This document shows, one piece after another, positions 1-8,872 of a stretch of 64,000 nt of DNA; the stretch's first letter is position 1; every line of letters starts with the position of its first letter. Origin of the DNA: Spirosoma terrae (lineage in GTDB: Bacteria > Bacteroidota > Bacteroidia > Cytophagales > Spirosomataceae); assembly GCF_010435915.1 (NCBI RefSeq), contig NZ_JAAFZH010000019.1, positions 62,001-126,000 on the forward strand. Reading direction: 5' to 3'. Both the position numbers and the translations under genes were made by a program. Under the pieces are notes generated by a model. That model saw nothing but the letters and a program-made list of their open reading frames with translations. It was not told the DNA's origin and ran no database searches.

Positions 1-1751
1 GGTAATTCCCGAAGAACTCCGGCCCGGTTAACCAGTACGTTAATCGTTTCCCCCACGTTACGACCACTAATCAGACGGAGCAGATCGTCGCCCACCCGAA
101 CGCTATCAACGGCCAGAATTTCATCACCGACATTCAGCCCATCCTGATAAGCCGCCGATCCACGCCGAACACTGGACACGGTCGATTTACCACCCGAAGG
201 GGTTATAGCCGCACCCAGAAAACCGTCCTGCGTTTTAGCGGCTACATTGGTCAGTTTTAATCCTACCGGTTCAAAATACGCGTTATAATCAATCGGGTCG
301 GCCGAATTCACTCCGATGGCAAAAAAATCGTCGAGCTTACGACCGGCAATCTGTTCGGCTGCTTTCCGAAACTCATCGTCGGTAAAACCACGCTTTAGTT
401 TTTTGTAATACTCATTATAGAGAAGACGCATCAGGTCATCCATGTTACGTTCTCCTTTACTACCAGCCAGAATAGCCAGGTTCAGCAGTGAGCCCAGTAC
501 GCTCCCCTTACTGTAATACGAAATCGTTGTGTTCGACGAATTTTCGTTGGGACGATATCCCTTAATCCAGGCATCCCAGCTCGACTCAGCGGCCGACTGA
601 ACCCGAACACCCGGTTGATTTTCAATGCCGGTAATGTCGTTGGCAACAATATTCAGATAGGTTTCAGGCGTATGGAAACCCGCCCGACGTAGAATGTAAT
701 CCTCATAGAACGACGTACAGCCTTCCGACAGCCAAAGCATGTGGGTATAATTCTCATTGTCGTAATCGAAGGGACCAAGCGCAATTGGCCGAATCCGCTT
801 TACGTTCCAGAGGTGAAAATATTCATGCGCAACCAGAGTCAGAAAACCCTTGTAATTGGTTTCGGTAGCGTAAGCGTTCCGATACGTCTCCAGGGTTGTA
901 GAGTTGAGGTGTTCAAGCCCACCGCCCCCCTGTGGAATATGATGAACAATAAACGTATAATGCTTGCAGGGATGCTCCCCAACAACCGTCGCGGCCGTTT
1001 CGCATACCCGCTTATAATCGGCGGCCAGTTTTGTTTCATTATAGTCGACATCGCCAAACATAGCTACCGTATGAGGAACCCCCGAGGCTGTAAATGAAAA
1101 CGTACGCTGATTACCGATCTCAATGGGCGAGTCGACCAATAGGTCGTAATCGGGCGCTTCATAGGTATTGGCATTACCCGTAACAGGTTCAAGCGCCGTG
1201 GTCACTACGTTCCAGGCTTTGTACGGTTGCACCACCACCCGATGCGGGATCGTCTTCAGCGCATCCAGATACATAAATACACTGGCGGGCGTTACGTAGC
1301 CATGATCGATATCCACAAAACTAGTACGGACAGTCAGTTCGTTGGCATACACCCGATACCGGATCGTCAGATTATCTTCGGTCGACGATACGCGCCAGGC
1401 ATTCTTCCTGATTTTTTCGCTACGTACCGGTTTGCCATCTACCGACGCCACAAAGGCCTCGACGTTTTTTGCGTACTCCCGAATCAGGTAGGAACCGGGT
1501 GTCCAGACGGGCATTTTTATATCGACGTATCCGTTTTTCTTGGCGTTTGTTGCTGAAGCTATATTTTTGAGCTGCATTTCCACCTCGAAATAGTGGGTCT
1601 GTGGCTCAGGCATCGACAGAACGTAGGTAATCGCGGGTTGAGGAGCTGGCGGGTTGTCTTCGTTCGCCAAGACAGGCACAGCAATTACTCGAAAAGAGAC
1701 AAAAAATGTCCAGACAGTAAGTAAATACAGCAGCCGGGCGTTTTTTTTCAT
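1..1751 (-). CDS. M61 family metallopeptidase with PDZ domain (3' end outside window)
   Basis: Reading the minus strand from ATG at 1751 gives an open frame of 583 codons running off the left edge of the window, so the C-terminus is missing. A signal peptide is evident (MKKNARLLYLLTVWTFF, then a hydrophobic stretch). The M61 zinc motif HEYFH lies at residues 309-313, followed by LWNVKRIRP and the glutamate-bearing LWLSEG motif typical of glycyl aminopeptidase-like M61 enzymes. A PDZ domain starts near residue 490 (GAAITPSGG, GSAAYQDGL, GDEILAVDS). The family consists of exported aminopeptidases of uncertain physiological substrate. It is divergent from the TPR gene. The family call is firm; the substrate is unknown. 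Confidence 0.93.
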   Translation of the reverse strand, partial: MKKNARLLYLLTVWTFFVSFRVIAVPVLANEDNPPAPQPAITYVLSMPEPQTHYFEVEMQLKNIASATNAKKNGYVDIKMPVWTPGSYLIREYAKNVEAFVASVDGKPVRSEKIRKNAWRVSSTEDNLTIRYRVYANELTVRTSFVDIDHGYVTPASVFMYLDALKTIPHRVVVQPYKAWNVVTTALEPVTGNANTYEAPDYDLLVDSPIEIGNQRTFSFTASGVPHTVAMFGDVDYNETKLAADYKRVCETAATVVGEHPCKHYTFIVHHIPQGGGGLEHLNSTTLETYRNAYATETNYKGFLTLVAHEYFHLWNVKRIRPIALGPFDYDNENYTHMLWLSEGCTSFYEDYILRRAGFHTPETYLNIVANDITGIENQPGVRVQSAAESSWDAWIKGYRPNENSSNTTISYYSKGSVLGSLLNLAILAGSKGERNMDDLMRLLYNEYYKKLKRGFTDDEFRKAAEQIAGRKLDDFFAIGVNSADPIDYNAYFEPVGLKLTNVAAKTQDGFLGAAITPSGGKSTVSSVRRGSAAYQDGLNVGDEILAVDSVRVGDDLLRLISGRNVGETINVLVNRAGVLREL

Positions 1752-1922
1752 ACGGAAACAGGAATACCTTCGTTTTTTGTCCAGAATTGACCTGATATTT
1801 GTCAATTTGTCGGCGAAGCTACGACTCAATCCAAGCATTCACAACCGTTACTTTCGTTTATGCCCTATTCAGATACCCAGCTGGGCCAGCACCAGACGTT
1901 CCGTTTTATACCGGATCGGCTT

Positions 1923-4900
1923 ATGTTGTCCCTGATTATTGGGATACTTACCACCTTATCGGCTTCGGCCCAGCGTACCCAAAGTTATTCAGAACCCGAT
2001 TATCACTATCGAAACGGCATGGAGCTGTTTGAGCGTAATAATTACGCAGCTGCTCGCTATGAATTTCGGCAGTATCTGGAACCCAGACGGGGCGATGGCA
2101 CCCGCACCTTGCTAAACACCAGCGACCAGCATGCGGTAGATGCCGAATATTACATTGCCCTCACCAGCCTGTATATCGACGAGCCGGGTGCTGAGGTGCT
2201 GGTCGATCGGTTCGTTAAAAATCACAGTGAACACCCAAAGGCAGGGCAGCTTTACGGTGATCTGGGAACGTATTATTATACGCGTCAGGATTACAGTAAA
2301 GCCATTACGTTTCTGGAAAAGGCCGTTACCCAGAGCGGGAGTAGCAGCCGTCAGCTGGCTTATAAATACCAGTTGGCCCTCTCCTATTATAATACGCAGG
2401 ATCTGCAACGAGCCCTACCGTTGCTGAATGAGGTAAAAACAGACCCCAGCTCGCCTGATGCGCCGGCAGCCTCTTACTACGCGGGGGTTATCAATTTCCG
2501 GAATAAGAATTTTAATGAGGCTGTTGCCGATTTCCGGCGGATTGAAACCAATCCAACGTACCAGAATCAGGTTCCGAACTGGATTGCCCAGGCACTCTAT
2601 CGGCAGCGACGATTTGATGATCTGCTGGCCTATACGGAACCGCTGCTCCGTCGTACTAACGGAGCGGGCTTAAGCGAAGTCGCTCTGTTTACCGCGGAGG
2701 TGTATTATCAGCAAAATCAGTTTGCCAAGGCTATTCCGTATTATAAGCAATATATCAATGCGTCAGGGGTCAAAGCTCCTGGTGCTGTGAAGTTTCGGTA
2801 CGGACAATCCCTGTTCCGGACAGGTGCCTACAACGACGCGATTGCCCAGCTAAAAACCCTCGCGGGGGGCAAAGACACAACGGCACAGTACGCGGCTTAC
2901 ACGCTGGGGGTTAGCTATCTGCAAACGCAAAACCCTACCTATGCGCTGAACGCCTTCGATCAGGCCGGGCGGTTATCGTTTAACCCAGCCATTCAGGAGG
3001 AAGCCCGCTTTAACCATGCGAAGCTACAACTGGATCAAAATAATGGCGCGGATGCGGTGAAAGAGTTGACCGCTTTCCTGAAACAGTATCCCAACAGTAA
3101 GTTTGAGAATGAAGCCAATGAACTCGTTGGCGAGGCTTATTTTGTGTCCAACAACTACCCCGCTGCCATTGCGTACATTGAAGGATTAAAACGGCGTACG
3201 TCTAAAATTAACGCTACGTACCAACGGCTGACCTACAACCAGGGGGTTAGCGATTTCAACGCCGAACGGTATCCGAAGGCGGTTGCTAACTTCGATAAGT
3301 CGCTTAAGTTTCCGGTCGACAACGAGCTTCAGCAGGCGGCTCAATTCTGGAAGGCCGAATCTTATTCAGCCGGGAAGCAATACGACACGGCAATTCCTCT
3401 GTATGCCAGCATTGCCAAAAGCAGCGCTGGAGACTATGCCGATAAAAGTCTGTATGCCTTAGGGTATGCCTACTATAACAAAAAGGATTTTGCCCGGGCC
3501 CAAACCTACTTCCGGGATTTTGTTAGCCGGGGAACCGGCGATAAAGCACAGCTACAGGATGCTACGGTACGGCTGGCGGATACGTATTTTGCAACCAAGC
3601 AATACGAAAATGCCATGAAATATTACGATCAGGCCATCGCGCAGAACGCGCCGGATAAAGATTATGCGTCCTATCAGAAAGCCGTGATCTTGAGCTACGT
3701 GGGCCGCGACAGCGAAGCGAAAGCGATGTTTGATCAGGTTCAGCGTCAGTATCCGAATTCACGTTTTGTGGATGAAGCCCTGTTCCAGACGGCCAATGTC
3801 GACTTTGAAAAAGGGTCGTATCAAGTTGCTATTCGTGGCTTTTCAAAACTGATTGATGGCAAACCTAACAGTAAACTGATACCAGCCGCCTTATTGAAAC
3901 GAGCCATTGCGTACGGTAATATTCAACAGTACGATCCGGCCATTGCGGATTACCGACGTATTCTGAGCGATTTTGGCGACTCCGAGCAGGCACAAAGTGC
4001 GTTATTAGGTATTCAGAATACGCTGAATGATGCGGGTCGGCCCGAAGAGTTTTCGCAGGTACTGGGTCAGTACAAAAAAAGCAATCCGTCGAGCACGGAT
4101 GTGGAGCGCGTGCAGTTCGATAATGCCAAAAATATCTATTTCAACCAGAAATACGATCAGGCCATTCAATCGCTGCTGGCCTTTATGCAGGAATATCCGG
4201 CCAGTCCCAACACCAACGAAGCCCGCTTCTATCTGGCCGAATCCTACCGTCAGACGAACGATTTAGCCAACGCACTCCGGTATTATTACCTGATTACAGC
4301 CGACAATCGATCCGATTTTCTGGTGCGTGCCGCTACTCGGGCAGCCGAAATTGAGAGCAAACAAAAAAACTACGCCCGTGCTATCCGTAATTACCAGATC
4401 ATCGTGGCCCGATCAACCAATAAAGCCGATCAGGTGGCCGCTCAGCTGGGTATGATGGATACATACTTTGCCATTCCTAAAGCTGACTCAGCAGGCGTAA
4501 TCGCCCGTGAAGTACTCGCAGCGGGCAACGTTGTGTCAGGAGCGCAGAACCGAGGTCAGTTAATGCTGGGTAAAGTAGCATTTTCAAAAGGCGACTACAA
4601 AACGGCCCAATCGGAATTCGAGAAAACGATTGCGCTGGCGAAGGATGTCAACGGTGCGGAAGCTCAGTATTACCTGGGTGACATTCTGTACCGGCAAAAA
4701 AAATATAAGGAGTCAGTTGCTACGTTACTGAAATTCAACGCTGATTTCAGCGAATTCGAATACTGGAAAGGCAAAGCCTTTATTCTGGTTGCCGATAACA
4801 ACATCGCCCAGGATGAACTGGCCCAGGCCAAAGCCGTATTGAATTCCATTATCGAAAACTCTTCCGAAGAAGCCATCATCGCTGAAGCGAAACAAAAGCT

Positions 4901-4925
4901 GGCCAGTCTGGAAAACAAAAATTAA
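1923..4925 (+). CDS. Large secreted tetratricopeptide repeat protein
   Basis: About 1,000 residues made almost entirely of TPR-like helical pairs (recurrent patterns such as YYxGxxxFxxxxFxxAxxxF and AxYxLAxxYxxxxxxxxA). I place the start at ATG 1923 because MLSLIIGILTTLSASAQ is a clean signal peptide; the frame also opens at ATG 1860, which would add 21 residues before it. The protein is therefore exported, probably to the periplasm or the outer-membrane inner face. It is the first gene of a tight operon: 59 bp separate its stop from the chosen start of the outer-membrane barrel, then 18 bp lead to an HU/SPOR protein. TPR arrays are protein-binding scaffolds, so a role in assembling or partnering the barrel is plausible but inferred. 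Confidence 0.9.
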   Translation: MLSLIIGILTTLSASAQRTQSYSEPDYHYRNGMELFERNNYAAARYEFRQYLEPRRGDGTRTLLNTSDQHAVDAEYYIALTSLYIDEPGAEVLVDRFVKNHSEHPKAGQLYGDLGTYYYTRQDYSKAITFLEKAVTQSGSSSRQLAYKYQLALSYYNTQDLQRALPLLNEVKTDPSSPDAPAASYYAGVINFRNKNFNEAVADFRRIETNPTYQNQVPNWIAQALYRQRRFDDLLAYTEPLLRRTNGAGLSEVALFTAEVYYQQNQFAKAIPYYKQYINASGVKAPGAVKFRYGQSLFRTGAYNDAIAQLKTLAGGKDTTAQYAAYTLGVSYLQTQNPTYALNAFDQAGRLSFNPAIQEEARFNHAKLQLDQNNGADAVKELTAFLKQYPNSKFENEANELVGEAYFVSNNYPAAIAYIEGLKRRTSKINATYQRLTYNQGVSDFNAERYPKAVANFDKSLKFPVDNELQQAAQFWKAESYSAGKQYDTAIPLYASIAKSSAGDYADKSLYALGYAYYNKKDFARAQTYFRDFVSRGTGDKAQLQDATVRLADTYFATKQYENAMKYYDQAIAQNAPDKDYASYQKAVILSYVGRDSEAKAMFDQVQRQYPNSRFVDEALFQTANVDFEKGSYQVAIRGFSKLIDGKPNSKLIPAALLKRAIAYGNIQQYDPAIADYRRILSDFGDSEQAQSALLGIQNTLNDAGRPEEFSQVLGQYKKSNPSSTDVERVQFDNAKNIYFNQKYDQAIQSLLAFMQEYPASPNTNEARFYLAESYRQTNDLANALRYYYLITADNRSDFLVRAATRAAEIESKQKNYARAIRNYQIIVARSTNKADQVAAQLGMMDTYFAIPKADSAGVIAREVLAAGNVVSGAQNRGQLMLGKVAFSKGDYKTAQSEFEKTIALAKDVNGAEAQYYLGDILYRQKKYKESVATLLKFNADFSEFEYWKGKAFILVADNNIAQDELAQAKAVLNSIIENSSEEAIIAEAKQKLASLENKN

Positions 4926-4984
4926 CCCGTCTCATGTCTGATGCGGAAATTTACAGTCTGCATCAGACATCATACATACCCCGT

Positions 4985-6673
4985 ATGATTCACCCTATTC
5001 GCCCCCTGCTCACGCTCTCCTTTTTGTCGCTGTCGGCAACCTTGCTGGCCCAACAGCCAAAACCTACTCGCCCAGCCAAAGAGGGAGAAGTGGATAACCA
5101 GGAAATTACTGTCGAAAAAAACAGAAAGATCGAATTGCCACCGGCCAACCGTCTTTTCAATAAAATTCAGTCGCTGAAGCCATCCGCCGAGCAGCGGAAG
5201 CTCACCTATGAATTTGAAGACCGAAAACTAACCGTTGGCGATCCTCGCATAACGCCCGGCGTTTTGTCGCCAGCCACGACGCAGCCAGACGATAATCCCG
5301 CCTTTAACAATTATGTCAAACTCGGCGCTGGTAACTACAGTACGTTCTTTGGCGAAGGCTTTGTGGGTATCAATAACCTGTCGAACCTTTCCCTGGAAGG
5401 ATCGCTCCGTCATTTATCGTCCGCTATTGGCCCGGTAGACGGCAAGAACTCCGCCCAAAGTGATACCCGATTAAATGTTACGGGAAAATACCTGGCGGAT
5501 GCGTTCAAGCTCCAGGCCGATTTGGGATACGACCGGAACGCCTTCAATTTTTACGGCTACAGCCGTGAATACGCTACGTCTCCGTCGTTTAATCCTGACC
5601 TGCTCAAACAACGGCTGAACACGGTCAATTTTCGGCTCGGCATAGAAAACGCCAATTCCGACAATACCATCGATTATTCGTTGAAGACAGGAATTACCTC
5701 CCTACGCGATCGCTTTAATGCATCAGAAACCGATTGGGGCACGAACCTGAACGCGTCGTTGGGCATTACCGATAACGTTTTTGCGCTGGTAGCTGCCGAT
5801 GCCTACGTAACGCAACGATCTGACGGCTCAATTGTCGATAACCGGAATCTGTTCCGGGTTAAGCCAACGTTTAAATACACATCATCTTTATTCACGATCA
5901 CCGCTGGTATTAATGCCGTCAATCAAACCGACAAGCGACAGAATATTAACAACACCCGCGCTTTTCCGGTACTGGATATTGACGTAGTGCCCGTAGCCAA
6001 CATTCACTTCTTTGCGGGTGTCGACGGCGATATCAACCGAAACACACTACGCTCATTATTAAGCGAAAACAAGTGGCTGGCTCCACAAGTACTTTTAGTT
6101 AACACCGTTAAGAGCCTGGATATCTACGGTGGGTCGAAAGGAAGCCTTGGTGGCGGTTTTTCGTATGAGGGCAAAGTCTCCTATGCCAGTTACCGTGATT
6201 TTTCGACGTTCAACAACACCTACCCCGACACCACCAAGTTTTTTGTGCTGTACGATGGTGGAATTTCGCGCATTTTAACCATCTCCGGACAGCTAGGTTA
6301 TTCCGTGAAAGATAAATTCCGGTCAACCCTAAAAGGGGATTTCTTCCGCTACGGTCTGGATCGGCTGGAGGAAGCCTGGGGGCGTCCTCAATTCGCTGGA
6401 ACCTGGTCTAATTCGTACATCCTGAACAAAAAATTATTTATTACGGCTGATTTGTATTTTTATGAGGGCATCAAAAACAAAAACTTCACTTCCAACGTCG
6501 TCTATACGCTGAAACCGATCTACGATGCCAACATTAAAATTGACTATTTCCTAGGAAAACAGGTATCTGCGTTTGTTTCGTTAAATAATATCTTTAGCCA
6601 GAATTATCAGCGGTATTTGTATTATCAGTCACAAGGCCTTAACTTTCTCGGCGGAATTAGTTATTCATTCTAA
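4985..6673 (+). CDS. Outer-membrane beta-barrel protein (TonB-receptor-like, no plug seen)
   Basis: From ATG 4985 the product is 562 residues with signal peptide MIHPIRPLLTLSFLSLSATLLAQ; the frame opens 17 codons earlier at 4934. After a polar linker, the mature protein is rich in alternating hydrophobic/aromatic strands (for example VNFRLGIENA, YEGKVSYASYRDF, SAFVSLNNIFSQNYQRYLYY) and ends in an aromatic-terminated strand GGISYSF, the usual outer-membrane beta-signal. It is shorter than SusC-type receptors, and I see no CarboxypepD_reg or plug domain. Its position between a TPR protein and an HU/SPOR protein suggests a shared envelope task. Substrate unknown; porin-like or structural roles are both possible. 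Confidence 0.8.
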   Translation: MIHPIRPLLTLSFLSLSATLLAQQPKPTRPAKEGEVDNQEITVEKNRKIELPPANRLFNKIQSLKPSAEQRKLTYEFEDRKLTVGDPRITPGVLSPATTQPDDNPAFNNYVKLGAGNYSTFFGEGFVGINNLSNLSLEGSLRHLSSAIGPVDGKNSAQSDTRLNVTGKYLADAFKLQADLGYDRNAFNFYGYSREYATSPSFNPDLLKQRLNTVNFRLGIENANSDNTIDYSLKTGITSLRDRFNASETDWGTNLNASLGITDNVFALVAADAYVTQRSDGSIVDNRNLFRVKPTFKYTSSLFTITAGINAVNQTDKRQNINNTRAFPVLDIDVVPVANIHFFAGVDGDINRNTLRSLLSENKWLAPQVLLVNTVKSLDIYGGSKGSLGGGFSYEGKVSYASYRDFSTFNNTYPDTTKFFVLYDGGISRILTISGQLGYSVKDKFRSTLKGDFFRYGLDRLEEAWGRPQFAGTWSNSYILNKKLFITADLYFYEGIKNKNFTSNVVYTLKPIYDANIKIDYFLGKQVSAFVSLNNIFSQNYQRYLYYQSQGLNFLGGISYSF

Positions 6674-6691
6674 CCGCCAACAAGATTTCCT

Positions 6692-7810
6692 ATGGCTTCC
6701 GTTAATGACTACCTGAAAAAGTTGCTGTATCAGTATGACTGTGTTGTTGTATCTGAGTTGGGGGCTTTTCTAACCCACTATCAACCGGCATCCTTTGCGG
6801 AAACCAGCGGTCTTTATCTCCCCCCTCGCAAGCGGGTAGCTTTTAATGAAGCACTCCGTCTGGACGATGGGATTTTAGCCAACTATATTATGCTTCATGA
6901 GCCACTTACCCGTGAGGGTGCTCAGCGGCATATAAGCCAGTTTGTTACGTTGCTACGGCAGCAGGTTGACCAGACTGGCCGTTTTGAACTGGACGGCATT
7001 GGCACATTTACCCGTAACGATGAAGGTCGGCTTCAATTCGACCCAAGTCTTCGGCATAATTTTTTCGGTGAAGCCTATGGAATGAGTGCGATTTCGGCAC
7101 AACTGGTTGCAAAAGAAACGGAGCAACAACTCGCTATCGAAGCCATACCGGTAACCGCTGTTGGTCCACACATACCTCAGGAAGAACTTGTTTCCGTAGA
7201 ACCTTTGCCGGTTAGACGCTCCTACTGGCGAATTGCGGCAGCAGCCCTGCTCATTGGCTCATTGGGTTTGTTTAGTTATTCGTCTGTCGTCAAACAAGGC
7301 CAGTCGCAACAAAGCAGCCTGACACCATCCAATTTATTCAGGCTTCCCGCTTCTTTTTTGGATCGTTCTACGGCCGATAACGCGTCAACAACCTCTGCAA
7401 CACCCGTTTCGTCTCCGCAGGTACGTACCACATCAGCCAGTACGCCAGTTGTAGAACCAAAGCCGGTTGCAGAACCAGTCATTGTGGCTGAAACGAAAAA
7501 AGACTTTATAGAAGCAGAACAGGTAGCTAAAGCACCTGAAGAGATAGCCAGCGCAGCTGTAAAACCAGTTCATAAATTACCTCATTACACAGTTATTGCG
7601 GGTAGTTTCTCCAATAAACGTAACGCGTTGCGGTTTAGAAAACAGTTGAGGAAAGCTGGTTATACGGATGCCTACGTAATAATGCCCGAACAGAAAGGCC
7701 AGTTATATAAAGTAGCGGCTGCAGGCTCTACAGTTCGTGAAGAGGCTGTTGCCCAAATGAATGCTATCGGCAAAGTGGCAGGTACTGAGCCCTGGCTATT
7801 TAATAACTAG
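6692..7810 (+). CDS. CCDC81-type HU domains + transmembrane helix + SPOR domain protein
   Basis: 372 residues in three parts. Residues 1-120 hold the two bacterial CCDC81-like HU domains (DYLKKLLYQYDCVVVSELGA, then PLTREGAQRHISQFVTLLR and a GIGTF segment). Residues about 179-198 form a single membrane helix. A long Thr/Ser/Pro/Val-rich linker leads to a SPOR domain at about 296-372 (HYTVIAGSFSNKRNALRF). SPOR domains bind denuded septal peptidoglycan, and HU folds bind DNA in other proteins, so the protein could join the nucleoid side to the cell wall; that link is inference. Third gene of the operon, 18 bp after the barrel gene, closed by a strong terminator. Confidence 0.9.
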   Translation: MASVNDYLKKLLYQYDCVVVSELGAFLTHYQPASFAETSGLYLPPRKRVAFNEALRLDDGILANYIMLHEPLTREGAQRHISQFVTLLRQQVDQTGRFELDGIGTFTRNDEGRLQFDPSLRHNFFGEAYGMSAISAQLVAKETEQQLAIEAIPVTAVGPHIPQEELVSVEPLPVRRSYWRIAAAALLIGSLGLFSYSSVVKQGQSQQSSLTPSNLFRLPASFLDRSTADNASTTSATPVSSPQVRTTSASTPVVEPKPVAEPVIVAETKKDFIEAEQVAKAPEEIASAAVKPVHKLPHYTVIAGSFSNKRNALRFRKQLRKAGYTDAYVIMPEQKGQLYKVAAAGSTVREEAVAQMNAIGKVAGTEPWLFNN

Positions 7811-7825
7811 TTCATTCATAGCCGA

Positions 7826-7866
7826 ACAAAACGAAAGCCAACCCAGTGGGTTGGCTTTCGTTTTGT
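7826..7866. terminator. Strong bidirectional terminator
   Basis: A perfect 19-bp stem (arms 7826-7844 and 7848-7866) with a 3-nt AGT loop. The outer arm ends are A- and T-rich, so a U-run follows the GC core in either direction. It sits between the convergent HU/SPOR gene and rpoD. Confidence 0.92.
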
Positions 7867-7880
7867 AATACTCTATAAAC

Positions 7881-7913
7881 AAAAACGGCTCCCACTTTCG
7901 CAGAAACCGTTTT
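7881..7913 (-). terminator. Possible second terminator after rpoD
   Basis: On the minus strand an AAAACGG/CCGTTTT stem of 7 bp encloses about 19 nt and is followed by a U-run, 21 bp past the rpoD stop. It is weaker than the neighbouring hairpin. Confidence 0.4.
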
Positions 7914-7933
7914 GCACATACAAACAGGACCGT

Positions 7934-8797
7934 TTAGCCTAAATACGTCTTCAATGCCTTCGACCGGGAGGTGTGGCGCAGGCGACGAATGGCTTTTTCC
8001 TTTATCTGGCGAACCCGTTCACGGGTCAGATTGAATTTTTCACCTATCTCTTCAAGAGTCATGGCGTGTTCGCCATTCAAACCGAAGTAAAGCGTAATAA
8101 CATCGGCTTCACGTTGTGTCAACGTTGACAGCGCCCGTTGTACTTCTTTACGTAGTGAATCGTTGATCAAACCTGAATCAGGCTTATCCTCACCATCGTT
8201 CTCAAGCACGTCGAGCAGGCTGTTTTCTTCACCCTGAACAAATGGTGCATCCATCGACACATGGCGACCTGAAATTTTCAGCGTATCAACAACTTCGGCA
8301 GCAGAAATTTCAAGCACAGCGGCCAGCTCCTCTGGAGATGGCTCCCGTTCAAATTTCTGTTCCAGGTCTGAAAACGTTTTCGATATCTTGTTCAGCGAGC
8401 CTACCCGGTTGAGCGGCAATCGAACAATCCGCGACTGCTCTGCCAACGCCTGTAGAATCGACTGACGAATCCACCAAACGGCATAGGAGATAAATTTAAA
8501 TCCGCGCGTTTCATCGAAACGCTGAGCGGCCTTAATTAGACCCAGGTTACCTTCATTGATCAAATCGCCCAATGAAAGGCCCTGATTTTGATACTGTTTC
8601 GCTACCGACACGACGAATCGTAAGTTAGCTTTCGTTAAGCGCTCCAGTGATAGTTGATCACCTTCGCGAATTTTCTGAGCTAGCGTTACTTCCTCATCGG
8701 GCGTAAGCAAATCTACCTTACCAATCTCCTGCAAGTACTTGTCTAACGACTGACTTTCGCGGTTGGTAATCTGTTTTGAAATTTTTAGCTGTCTCAT
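7934..8797 (-). CDS. rpoD: RNA polymerase primary sigma factor, sigma-70 (RpoD/SigA)
   Basis: 287 residues, the compact form of the housekeeping sigma factor seen in Bacteroidota, lacking a long region 1.1. Region 1.2 (DKYLQEIGKVDLLTPDEEV), region 2 with the core-binding/-10-recognition block (EGNLGLIKAAQRFDETRGFK, YAVWWIRQSI), region 3 (VGSLNKISKTF) and region 4 with the HTH (MTLEEIGEKFNLTRERVRQI) are all intact. This factor recognises the TTG/TAnnTTTG promoters seen elsewhere in the window. It lies downstream of pnp, separated by 75 bp, and may be partly co-transcribed with it. Confidence 0.96.
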   Translation of the reverse strand: MRQLKISKQITNRESQSLDKYLQEIGKVDLLTPDEEVTLAQKIREGDQLSLERLTKANLRFVVSVAKQYQNQGLSLGDLINEGNLGLIKAAQRFDETRGFKFISYAVWWIRQSILQALAEQSRIVRLPLNRVGSLNKISKTFSDLEQKFEREPSPEELAAVLEISAAEVVDTLKISGRHVSMDAPFVQGEENSLLDVLENDGEDKPDSGLINDSLRKEVQRALSTLTQREADVITLYFGLNGEHAMTLEEIGEKFNLTRERVRQIKEKAIRRLRHTSRSKALKTYLG

Positions 8798-8872
8798 GAT
8801 ACGTTGCCCCGAGTCGGGTGGCTATATAACGCTAACTTTTGACGTTGCATTACACAAAAAAGTAACAATCAC

